This document shows, piece by piece, positions 55,228 through 64,000 of a DNA stretch of 64,000 nucleotides; the first letter of the stretch is position 1, and every line of letters starts with the position of its first letter. Below the pieces are notes generated by a model. The model saw only the letters and a list, made by a program, of their open reading frames with translations, ran no database searches and was not told the origin of the DNA. The position numbers were made by a program, and so were the translations under genes. The stretch is from Dactylonectria macrodidyma (taxonomy: Eukaryota > Ascomycota > Sordariomycetes > Hypocreales > Nectriaceae), in assembly GCA_020744425.1 (NCBI GenBank), contig JAGMUV010000002.1, positions 4,756,501-4,820,500 on the forward strand, written 5' to 3'.

Positions 55228-57069
55228 ATGACTTCCGACCGGCCGGGAGGAGGAGGAGGAGTCCTCAACCGCCGTCGGCTTGTCGACTCGGCCGACGATG
55301 CTCGCCCGCTGCCGCCGGGATTGAGCGAGGTGGCCGCCGTAGTTGATGCGGCCCGCGCGCCGCCTCTTGGTGGTGGGGATTTCGCGGTGCCGACCGACGC
55401 GACTACGACTATGGCTACGACTACGACTACGCTCTCGCAACCCTCCCACCGCCCGACGCCGATGCCGATTGCCTCGCCCATGCCCGTGTCCTCGTCTGCT
55501 CCGACCCTGTCCTCAGGTGGCACCGCCTCCCTCCTGCCGTCGACGACGACCGCGTCCTCTTCGTTCCCGGCCGCTCTCTTCCGACAGCACTCGACCGACG
55601 GCGACGACATCTCCTCCCAGAGCCACCCGTGCTCCACCACCGACTCGCAGGACACCGCCATGACGGCCTCGACCGACCCGGCCTGCACGCCGCCCGCCAG
55701 CGAGTCCGGCGCCGGCCCGTCCAGCCAGGATAGCCAGCTGCTCCAGCTGTCCCAGGTCGCCGCCGCCCAGGACAAGATGGCCACCGCCACCGCCGACGCC
55801 TGGGGTTCCAGGAAGCGCATGGCCGACGGCGAGGTCAAGGCTCGCTCCCAGAGCACGAGTCCCGTCAAGCGGCACCATTCTCGGAACGCCAGCAGCGTGA
55901 GCAGGGCTTCCGTGACGGGGAGTTATCTCGGAGAGGTACGTCACCCTTGTTGTCGTTGTCGTGGACGCGACGGCACGGCCTGCAATTGCAACGGCAAGGG
56001 CAGTAGAGGCCGCGGCTGTCCGTCCGTTGCCCGGCATACCCAGACAACTAACACGCTGCAGTTGTCGGCCGAGCTGCGGACGCGTCTCTCGTACGCCATG
56101 GTCAAGGTCAACCACGGCTGGCAGTCCAATTCCCTTGACGAGGTCGAGACGCTCGCCTCCCACGCCGCTTCGCCAACATCCAGCACATCCACAGTCCACC
56201 GTCGACACGGCTCCTCTGCCAGCCCGCGGTTAGCCATCAGCTCTGCCCCAACCGCCTCGGCACCCTCCCTGTACGAGCCAGTCGCCCAGCTTCGAAGATC
56301 CAACTCACCCCCCAGGACATCCTCCGGCAAGCCTGCCCTCGCTCCTCCAGCCTCCATCCAGCCCTCCATCAACATGCCTGCTCCGCGCTCGAACCCGCGT
56401 CGCAACTCCAATCCTCACTATACCCCTACCCTGTTGTCACATTCGCACTCGGCCTCCCCGCACACGCCAGCTCAACTCACAGTACAGACCGGATCAAGGC
56501 CCAGGAATAACGTAGATCCTGTCCTCTTCTCGCCACACCAGAACGTGAGGGAGCAGGATGCCATTGAGTCGTTGTTGTTCATGAGTAGCCCGGGCAACTC
56601 TGCCAACCTGAAGCACGCCTTCTCGCCCACCGGATCGCCAGGGCCGCACGCGGGGGCTGGGAGGACGCTGCCATCAAGACACGCCCTACCGGCAGGGCCT
56701 AGGAAAGCGCTGCCGTCGTCTCAACGGCAGCCATATCAGAGCAAGAGACTGGGATTCGAGAGATCACCCGGCATGCCTCCACCTCCAGGCTCACCGATGG
56801 ATCTGGACTCACCACAGCAGCCCTCTCACACACCGAACCGGGGCACCCCGCGGAGGCGCATGAACGGGGGCAGCAGCCACTTGCGAGGCGCCCTGTCGCT
56901 GCCCAGCGGGTTGGGCATCGGAAACGGAGTGGCCAGAAAGATTCTGCGAGACGAGGACATCGAGCGGATGCTGGATCGAGCGGGGGCGGAGCAGGCGGAC
57001 AGCTCTGACGACGAAGAGATCCAGATTCCTCAGCCGAGAAGCGGTGTCGCGAGCGTCATGCAGGTGTAG
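55228..57069 (+). CDS. Whi5/Nrm1-like G1/S transcriptional repressor
   Basis: Predicted join 55228-55935 and 56062-57069 gives 571 aa. The decisive feature is LSAELRTRLSYAMVKVNHGW followed by QSNSLDEVE (spliced residues 237-265), the GTB motif by which Whi5 and Nrm1 bind the SBF/MBF transcription factors. The rest is disordered and full of Ser-Pro/Thr-Pro sites (TSPVKRHH, NSPPRTS, FSPTGSPGP, PPGSPMDL), suited to CDK phosphorylation that would release the repressor at Start. The C-terminus holds a conserved-looking helix, RKILRDEDIERMLDRAG, before an acidic patch SSDDEEIQIPQP. The intron at 55936-56061 is 126 bases with no in-frame stop, so an unspliced product would also be translatable. Its GTB acceptor side has a CTAAC branch point. 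Confidence 0.82.
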   Translation: MTSDRPGGGGGVLNRRRLVDSADDARPLPPGLSEVAAVVDAARAPPLGGGDFAVPTDATTTMATTTTTLSQPSHRPTPMPIASPMPVSSSAPTLSSGGTASLLPSTTTASSSFPAALFRQHSTDGDDISSQSHPCSTTDSQDTAMTASTDPACTPPASESGAGPSSQDSQLLQLSQVAAAQDKMATATADAWGSRKRMADGEVKARSQSTSPVKRHHSRNASSVSRASVTGSYLGEVRHPCCRCRGRDGTACNCNGKGSRGRGCPSVARHTQTTNTLQLSAELRTRLSYAMVKVNHGWQSNSLDEVETLASHAASPTSSTSTVHRRHGSSASPRLAISSAPTASAPSLYEPVAQLRRSNSPPRTSSGKPALAPPASIQPSINMPAPRSNPRRNSNPHYTPTLLSHSHSASPHTPAQLTVQTGSRPRNNVDPVLFSPHQNVREQDAIESLLFMSSPGNSANLKHAFSPTGSPGPHAGAGRTLPSRHALPAGPRKALPSSQRQPYQSKRLGFERSPGMPPPPGSPMDLDSPQQPSHTPNRGTPRRRMNGGSSHLRGALSLPSGLGIGNGVARKILRDEDIERMLDRAGAEQADSSDDEEIQIPQPRSGVASVMQV

Positions 57070-58180
57070 AGAGGGTGCATGCCCGAATTTTTGGGCGATT
57101 TTTTTGCCCACACCAGGCGGTCGGTCGGTTGCTCTTTGCTTCTGCTGCCCGCTACAGTATCACATTCCGTTCTGGACACTGGGTGGTACAGAGCCGCGCA
57201 GGACGTTTTTTGTCTCCGACACTGATTTGCCCCTCGGTCGAGAGTTGCTTTTTTCTGGCGCCATCTAGTTCACTGAGGAGTCTTGTACCCTGCGCGAACT
57301 CACTCTTCTGGATTGGCTGACGAGGCTAGCTGACGGCTGAGGGTGGCATTTATTCCTGGCATCTCTTATACCTCCACCCGCCTCTATTGGAGGGCTGGGG
57401 GGTATAACTTTGGCTGGCCTCTTTTTAATGACCATTGACGACTATTCATCCGGGCTTCCATCTGCCCGTCATCATCTTGTTATTTCTTGTCGGGCACCTT
57501 GGATACACGATTTTTTCATTCTTTTTTCGTTTCTCAGCATGTCGTGCACTGTCCTAATTGTCCGTTGTTGGGGAGCATTTTTGTTCTTGACGCCTAGGAG
57601 GGGTTGTGTGTGTGTATGTGTTTACGCAGCGAGGACCACGAATGGGGGAAAGGGACATCCCGCAGAAGTCACTGATGGTGCATGTGAGGGCGTTGGCGTT
57701 TTTGGTTTAATCTTTATTCTGATTTGTATATAGGGCATTGTCAGGATAAAAGACGTGCGGGAATGCCATTTTTCTGTGAGCCTACCTACGTTTGTCTTGT
57801 TGGGGCTGTCTTGTGATGTTTTGAGAACGGCTAGTGAATGACCTTTATCGATGTTTCGTGCAACATTCATTCACTTCATTTTAAAAATTTCATCTTGAAT
57901 CATCCGACGCAAATTTTACTGAGGGTATCAATCCGGATTTCATTACTTTATCCAGAGGCTGGTGGGATTATTCTAGGGGAATGAGGCCTGCTAAGATGGA
58001 AAAGGCACTCGTAGGGCCTGTAAGTCTGTGTGTCCATGCCCGCCCCATCCCCCTCTGTCTGGTTTCATTCTCATTCCAACGCCCCAATACTCATGCTCAT
58101 GTTTCATACCCAAACTCCAACAGAACGCTCATTGACCGAAAACCCAGAAATCTCATACAAAGGAAAAGAAGAAGGGACTC
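57070..58180. other. Convergent 3' region
   Basis: 1.1 kb between the stop of the Whi5-like gene and the stop of the minus-strand Ser-rich gene. T-rich and GT-rich tracts (57420-57760) but no gene or RNA recognised. Confidence 0.5.
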
Positions 58181-59386
58181 TTACACCTCCATGACGGTCT
58201 CGAACCTCGGCGCCTGGGCCGTGCTGTGCTTGCGCTTCTGGCTGCCCTTGGCCAGGTCTGCTGCGTTGGGAACCGTCAGCGAGCGCAGCTTGTCGAGGGC
58301 GGCGAGCGAGTCGGGCGTAGGCAGCGAGTCCGGGTCCATGTAGGTGCTTCCGCGGTGCAGCACGGGATCGCAAACGCTACCGCGGTCGCTGACGTCGCTG
58401 CTGGACGAGACGCTGCTCTGGTGCGAGAGCACGCTGCTGCGGTTGGAGTAGACGCTCGTGCGGCTCGTCTGGCCGCCGCTCGTGCGATGGGACAGCGTGC
58501 TGTTGCGGTGCGGCGCTGAGTTGAACTGCATGCTGCTGCGGCTCGAGGCTACGCTGTTGCGGTTCGGCGCGCTCAGCATGCCGAGGGATGCCATGCTCTG
58601 TCTGTTGATGCTGCGGTCGGCTTCGGCCGTGAGGAGGATCGATTGGCGGGCGCGGCGCCGGCTCTCGCCGTGGTCCTGGAATACGCCGTACTCGTCGTCG
58701 CTGCTGTCGTCGTCATGATGGACGGCACGGGGCGACGACATAGGCGACGGATCCGATGGTCGACGCCTAGCTTCGCTGAGAGCGCTGAGGGCCTGGTCGC
58801 GGTACAGCGACGACAGGACGCCGTCTACTTCGCCCGAGGGAACCCTGTCGTTGAACGAGCAGAGCGTGTGCTCGTCGTCTTCTCGGGACGGCGAAGACGG
58901 CGCGGCGCAGGTGCTGAAGCGCTGCATGATGCGGGCGTTGGCTTCGTCGGCCTGGACCCGCGCCGCGCTGGGCCTTCGGCCGACTACCTTGCGCGGCTTC
59001 TCGATGACGGGCTCGCATCCCGGGCCCGAGGCGGAGGTCTTGGCGAACCCGGAGGCGGCGTGCTTCGGGACGTAGGGGCCGGTGCTGGTGCCGGTGCCGG
59101 GGCCCTCGAGGTCGACGTTGGACGACGATGCGCTCCAGAAGCGTTGCTTGAACGAGGTCCGTCGCGAGAGACGCTTTCCACCGGGGGATGAGAATTCGCT
59201 GGATGGCCGCTGCTGTTGCTGGCTGTTGATGACGGTCAGGCTGGAGCGCTGAGACTGCGGCTCTGTCTGCTGCCTTGCGGAGGAGGACGCCTTCTTGGTG
59301 TCGCTGGTCCGCAGCAGCATGCTGGATAGCCGGCGGCCGAGGACCTTGGCCACGCGCTCCTTCTTCTTGAATGCCTTGTCCGACAT
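58181..59386 (-). CDS. Ser-rich, intrinsically disordered protein of unknown function
   Basis: Single exon, 401 aa. The N-terminus is a basic helix, MSDKAFKKKERVAKVLGRRL. The rest is dominated by Ser, Arg and Pro with many RxxS and SP sites (RRTSFKQRFWS, RRPSAARVQ, SRRRARQSILL) that suit phosphorylation by PKA- or AGC-type kinases and CDKs. A short structured piece may lie around DEANARIMQRFSTC and GVLSSLYRDQALSALSEA (about 147-205). The tail is SLAALDKLRSLTVPNAADL then the C-terminus PRFETVMEV. Composition and conserved-looking ends argue that it is real, but I recognise no family. A (AGG)13 tract lies in its leader. Confidence 0.7.
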   Translation of the reverse strand: MSDKAFKKKERVAKVLGRRLSSMLLRTSDTKKASSSARQQTEPQSQRSSLTVINSQQQQRPSSEFSSPGGKRLSRRTSFKQRFWSASSSNVDLEGPGTGTSTGPYVPKHAASGFAKTSASGPGCEPVIEKPRKVVGRRPSAARVQADEANARIMQRFSTCAAPSSPSREDDEHTLCSFNDRVPSGEVDGVLSSLYRDQALSALSEARRRPSDPSPMSSPRAVHHDDDSSDDEYGVFQDHGESRRRARQSILLTAEADRSINRQSMASLGMLSAPNRNSVASSRSSMQFNSAPHRNSTLSHRTSGGQTSRTSVYSNRSSVLSHQSSVSSSSDVSDRGSVCDPVLHRGSTYMDPDSLPTPDSLAALDKLRSLTVPNAADLAKGSQKRKHSTAQAPRFETVMEV

Positions 59387-60144
59387 GATTTTGCGATTCG
59401 AGTTATTAGAGAGGCTGAGGTTTCTTGCTGGCGAGAGACGGGTGATTTTCGTAGTTGTGGTGTTGTCGAAGTTCGGAAGAGGACCTTGCCAGGAGGAGGA
59501 GGAGGAGGAGGAGGAGGAGGAGGAGGAGGAAAGGACGCAATCGGGCTATCAAGAAACGACTGAGGGGTTATGGGCAAGGAATGCCTAGAAACGAAGAATG
59601 ATGAGACAAGACCGCCGGATCGAGACGAACGGGAGCGGATGCAGTCAGCCTTTTCGAGGTTCTTTGGGCTATGATCAGCGGGCAAGACCACCACAAGGGT
59701 GCGTGTGGGAGGGGCGGGAGGTTACGTATTATACAACTAAACTTATCTGACAGCACCTTGTTTCCCTGCTTCCCTGCTTCCCTGCCCCCTCCCCTCCCTC
59801 CCTGTCTTGTCCGTTCCAGATCAATTGGGAATCTCAGTGAACTTGAACTAGGTAGGCCATGGCGTCCTTTTTTTCGATGGTGGCATATAGCTCGCTCGCT
59901 AGCCGAACGCTTAGACTCCACGACGTCCATTCCTTTTCGCGCCCCAAGAGGTACCCGCCCAGTTCTCCGGGAAAGCCAGCAGGCAGTCTATCATCCCTTT
60001 GCGACTGCTAAGGCAGCCCGCATATTTCTGACCCACTTTTATCCCCGCTTTTCGCGCTCGAGCTGAGTGACATACTCGTTACATCAGTATCTTCAGAATC
60101 AACACCACCAAAATTACTATGTACGCAATTAATGAACTACTCCA
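59387..60144. other. Promoter region with AGG microsatellite
   Basis: Upstream of the minus-strand Ser-rich gene. It contains the AGG tract and a CT-rich stretch (59755-59815). Right of 59900 nothing is recognised until the transposase relic. Confidence 0.5.
59491..59529. repeat. (AGG)13 microsatellite
   Basis: Thirteen uninterrupted AGG units from 59491 to 59529, about 105 bases upstream of the ATG at 59386, reading as CCT on the sense strand of the gene. Confidence 0.95.
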
Positions 60145-61870
60145 ATGGATACAGCAAAGCACAGCCTAGCTGCAAACGCTTTTGATGAAGAGCTTGATAT
60201 CTGCCTAGATGAATGCTAACAGGAACAGGCAGCTGATAACACCTGCCGGCCGGATGTGCCGCCTACATCACAACGTGGCTATAACTTCAAGCCTTTTTGC
60301 ATCTCTTAACGCAGCCCTATCATCGCAACCCTTCCTTCAACGCCGTTATCACTTTTCCAGCTCTTTCTACCTGAAATGCTAGTTAAGAGATGGGTTAGCT
60401 ACTCGAATACAGTAATAACAGCCAGTTTCGAGCCCGGACAAGCACTAAGACCTCTGTCTGCTGCTAAAGTCTTCCTATAGCTTAGAATCGTTATTTATAT
60501 AGGTCTTCATAAGGAAATTGCAGTTAGGGACTACTGGAAAACCTCAGAAGAAGACTCAATACAGCTAAAGCATCCTATCGTTAAATTCATGACTTTTGAC
60601 CGATTTCAACTCCTCTATCGCCGCCTCCGACCATACGATACGACCGCCCCGATTGATGCAGATAATGGCATTGCGAAGAACTTTAAGAAGGTTGATGAGT
60701 GGTCTCAGCTAATACAGCAGGTATCTACAAAGCTCTTCCAACCGGGCATACATATCGCTATAGATGAGGGCATCATCGGCTTCATAGGGAGGGCACGAGA
60801 GACAGTCACTATTAAGACCAAGCCAACTCCAACAGGCTTCAAGGTTTGGATTATAGCACAACGAGGCTATTTCCTACGTTAGATTTAGCACACACCTTTC
60901 ATAACCCTCAGTCCTATAAGCAAGCGACTATCACAGAGATCAAGGCTGCCTAAAGCAACCCTCAACCCAACACAAAGCGTGGTTATTGCCCTAATTAATC
61001 AGCTGCCGGATGCCACATACCACGTCTTCTTAAATAACCTCTTTTACTCGCCTAAGCTCTTCTAAGTCCTTAGGAAGCGAGGCATCGGGGCTACGGGCAC
61101 CTGCCGCACTAACTGTGGTCTGTATAGGCCTCTTGTGCTATTAAAGGCCCAGGATCGGAAAGGCAAGCTGCCTTAGCAGTAGAATGGCCTAGTGATAGTT
61201 CCTACGCCGGACGATCAGGTCAGCGTTCTGTATGACATATCTCTTAGTATTTCCTTTAATAATCCGTCTCTTGAAGCCGCAGGTAAATCAAATCGCATAG
61301 AAAGATAACGCCCTAGTGCTACTGTTATCAACGGTATACACAGGGCACGAGATCGAATAACGCATCCGCCGGCGGCCGACGTCAACACAAGCCCAGGCAC
61401 GGCAAATCAAGCACTTTTTTAGTGCGCACCCTGTGCTAAAGGTTTAGCAGCCGTCTATCGCGACTAACTACAACGATCACATAGGCGCGGTCGATACTGG
61501 CGATTAACTACGAGCAAAGCTGGGAATGGATCATCGTGTTTATAAGGGCGCTTAGCGGGCTATTGCATGGTGCTTCCTCCTCGAGACTATACTCGTTAAC
61601 AGCTACCTTCTTCAATTCTACGGAGACCCTAGTTGGCTGCGAATTGAGTCACAGATAGCATAGAGGCAACGCATCTGTGATGACCTCATCCGTACTTACA
61701 CAGCTACTGCAGCCTCGAGGCAGAGATATCGGTCTGGCGACACATTTACGCCTATAATATAGCATAAAAGAGTCTCAAGAGGGAAAAAATCTAGCTGCCT
61801 TGGCTGTAAAGGGATCAGATTCAATAAGCCCCGGCAGGGTCGGGGGCCTCTAAGGGCGGCATAGCCAAGT
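60145..61870 (+). pseudogene. piggyBac-type transposase relic, RIP-damaged
   Basis: The clearest piece, 60589-60882, reads MTFDRFQLLYRRLRPYDTT, then VDEWSQLIQQV, HIAIDEGIIGFIGRARETV (with the first catalytic Asp) and KPTPTGFKVWIIAQRGYFLR, the hallmarks of fungal piggyBac (DDE_Tnp_1_7) transposases. Family members continue with Trp residues just here, but the codons are TAG (60880-60882 and 60886-60888), the TGG-to-TAG change that RIP makes. Later fragments in frame with stops include LINQLPDATYHVFLNNLFYSPKLF and RKRGIGATGTCRTNCG. The ends are not defined; the start is the first plausible ATG and the end is where similarity fades. It cannot encode an active enzyme. Confidence 0.75.
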
Positions 61871-64000
61871 CAGCTCAATCGAAGGCGGCCGATGATGACA
61901 AGTTCGGGCTGCTTGCAGTGTGATGTAGCAATTTGTACCCGGCAGGCTTGCTGGTACTTCTATCACAACCAAATTTAGGTGCTAATCAATGTATCTATCA
62001 TTCTAGGCCGTCTAGTGGTCCAAAACCGGGAAAACTGTGGGCCGACTCATGCGGGCTGCCTTAGCAGATGCAAAGGGATAGGTTGGCTTGGTCGAAGGGG
62101 GTGTGTGTGCTACGTAGCACGCTGCACGCCCAAACTGGAGATTATGGCCACCGAAGCCCACTGGTGGGACGAGGGGCTGCCCGGACCGGAGAGACAGAGA
62201 GAGAGAGGGAAAACAAACTGTGGATTGGGAATGGAATGCGGAGGAGACATGGGGGGCGAAGGGGAGGCGTGTGGCGCATCAGCTTTTGGAGAAACTCGGG
62301 TCAAATGGTGTAGACGGAGTAGGTACAGGCTGTCCCGTCCTTGAGGCGAACAACAAGCTGAAGAAACAGACAGGGTCCCCCTTCTTTCTCCATCATTGAC
62401 GGGCAGCATGGATTGGGTAAGTCTCCGTAGTCTAAATCGAGAAGAATCAAGCAAACAAGCAGGGGTCGTCGCAGTCACAGTCAAGCAGGGTCGCAATGCC
62501 TGGACCCGGCGATCTGGAATTGCCGACTGCAAGACGAGACAAGGCAGGGGTTCGGGAGAGGGAGAGAGGGGCAGTTCTCAAAGTGGACAGGCAATGTCTC
62601 AGCTGCCCCTCCCCTCGTCAGTCTTAACTCGGAATCGTCAACGCCTTTCTTGGGGGGGTTGCCCGTTGCGAGTTGACGGGTCAGGGATGTGTGTGTTGGT
62701 CCCATGTTGCTGAGTGAGGAGGCTTCGCCGGGTCAGCTTATTAGCCTAGTCTCTAAGCCTCACTTGCAAAGGCGCAGCGTACACACATTAAGAGTGAAAC
62801 AATAGAACGACACAGCAACAACCCAAACTATCGAATCCGAAAAACAAAAACCATCGTGGATGGCGCTGAACTGACAGCAGCAGCAAAAAACGAGGGCTGG
62901 CTGAAAAAAAAAAGGCGTTGGGTCTACCTTATTCGTAACCGCGGGCTGCGACAGGGCCTAGACTGGTCTTTTTTGACCGCAAGAAAAGGGTCGCTATGAA
63001 TCCTCCCCCACTTGCGGAGCTTTTTGCCCAGCAGCCAGCGCGGCCCGAGAGATGGCATTGGCCTGGGCTGATTTTGATCTCTTGGGTTTGTTGGATCGGG
63101 GCGGTGGCCTGGCTGGGATTATTCCTAATGGAGATGGATGATGATTGCTGGCTGATGAATAAAGACGGCTTTCTTGATACCCTCGTTCAGGTCGCATTTC
63201 GATAGTTTCAGTCAGAACGGATCCAAACTAAAGGCCGCGTACCTCCCATTGAATTAAAGTGCCTCCCCCTCCTCCTCCCCATCGACCCATTTTCCTCATT
63301 CCTCTTCTCATCCAGCGAGTCCGGCTTCCAAAAGCAACGCGCCAGCTTCAGGCCAACTGCGACTGGGATTAGTTCGCAGTGCTCACTCGCACTCGTACCT
63401 CAGAAACCCTCCCCCACCGTTTTTATATGGAGAGGGGCCAACAAGTGAACTGTGCTGGCTCGAGCGCTTGCGACAAAGGTGGCGCCGCGAGATTCCGTGC
63501 CGGGCGCTAAAAGAACACAAGACATCAAAATGGGGATATTGGCTTGTGCAAGAGAAACGTGGTAAAGCAATTAATCTCGGTTGAGGGCGGGTGGTGTTGG
63601 GAATGGCATGTATCCCACGCATATGAGACAAAGAACATGCACAAAATCACCAACCAAAATACCCTCGCGATGCTACTCTTCCCAGTCCTGCCTTGCCGCT
63701 TTTGATCGTGAGCCCACAACGCATAAACACCACCGTTTACTCACCGAGACCCGGCGCCAGTTCGTTGGCGCATTGATCAAGTGGTACCGCTAGGTCTTCC
63801 TCTAACTAGTCTAGAAAACGCATGGATATCTGTCTCTTAAGTCACTCTGCGCTGCTTGTGATTCAGGAGGGGAAGGGGGTGTGATTGGGGCTGGTACCTG
63901 AGACGCTGTCGCGGGAATCCTGGGCCGTGTTCGTCGGTAGCGTTGCACTCGTAATTCGAATACTACCTTGAACCCGAATAATGCTACTTTAATTCAAATG
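61871..64000. other. 2.1 kb right-end region without recognisable genes
   Basis: Frames here are short or low-complexity. One ATG frame of 69 codons (62996-63205) has a hydrophobic centre, WPGLILISWVCWIGAVAWLG, that could span a membrane, but nothing else supports it as a gene. Confidence 0.4.

Noticed and set aside
54769..55449. 226-codon minus-strand frame over the leader of the Whi5-like gene
   Set aside because: Arg/Ser-rich low-complexity sequence overlapping the start of a better gene on the other strand.
62996..63205. 69-codon frame with one possible membrane helix
   Set aside because: Too short to support without homology or transcription; the hydrophobicity follows from local G/T richness.

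Overview
This 64 kb window is nuclear DNA of a filamentous ascomycete (Pezizomycotina), most likely a Sordariomycete close to the Hypocreales; the order is an inference from protein flavour, not from a marker. The evidence is: many short introns of about 45-125 nt with GTRNGT donors, YAG acceptors and CTAAC/CTAAT branch points; strong C preference at third codon positions in housekeeping genes; fungal families such as OM14, Bos1, Mia40, Spf1 and a Whi5/Nrm1-like repressor; STAND/NLR genes; and a transposase relic whose TGG codons have become TAG, as expected from RIP.

Layout. 1-1.74 kb: 5' end of a gypsy-type LTR retrotransposon on the minus strand (gag plus a probable LTR). 2.3-8.2 kb: a D-serine dehydratase and a large NACHT (NLR-type) receptor gene that looks frameshifted. 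8.2-20.8 kb: an accessory, decaying block with a small repeat element, an amidase, a truncated CmcJ-type oxygenase, a pseudogenised MFS transporter and a broken second NLR. 20.8-25.7 kb: compact housekeeping genes, namely OM14, MIA40, thiamine pyrophosphokinase and the SNARE BOS1. 26.5-31.5 kb: MFS exporter, cytochrome P450 and alpha/beta hydrolase, a possible minimal metabolic or detoxification cluster. 34.4-43.9 kb: mitochondrial malate dehydrogenase, a secreted type-B carboxylesterase and the P5A ATPase Spf1. 44.7-50.7 kb: an FHA-kinase with a tandemly duplicated tail and a large lineage-specific protein. 51.6-59.4 kb: an ASC-1/Rqt4-type ribosome-quality-control zinc finger protein, a Whi5/Nrm1-like G1/S repressor and a Ser-rich disordered protein. 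60.1-61.9 kb: a RIP-damaged piggyBac transposase relic, followed by 2 kb without a recognisable gene.

Genes that work together: OM14 and Mia40 serve mitochondrial biogenesis, and malate dehydrogenase acts in the same organelle. Bos1 and Spf1 both act in the early secretory pathway. The P450, MFS and hydrolase could form one oxidise-hydrolyse-export route. Exon joins were worked out by hand from splice motifs and reading frame, so exon edges are predictions. I did not find a convincing new defence or mobile system; the strongest unusual signals are a related pair of repeats each bracketed by a 12-14 bp direct repeat, start codons split from or isolated by introns in two neighbouring genes, and the decaying accessory block.
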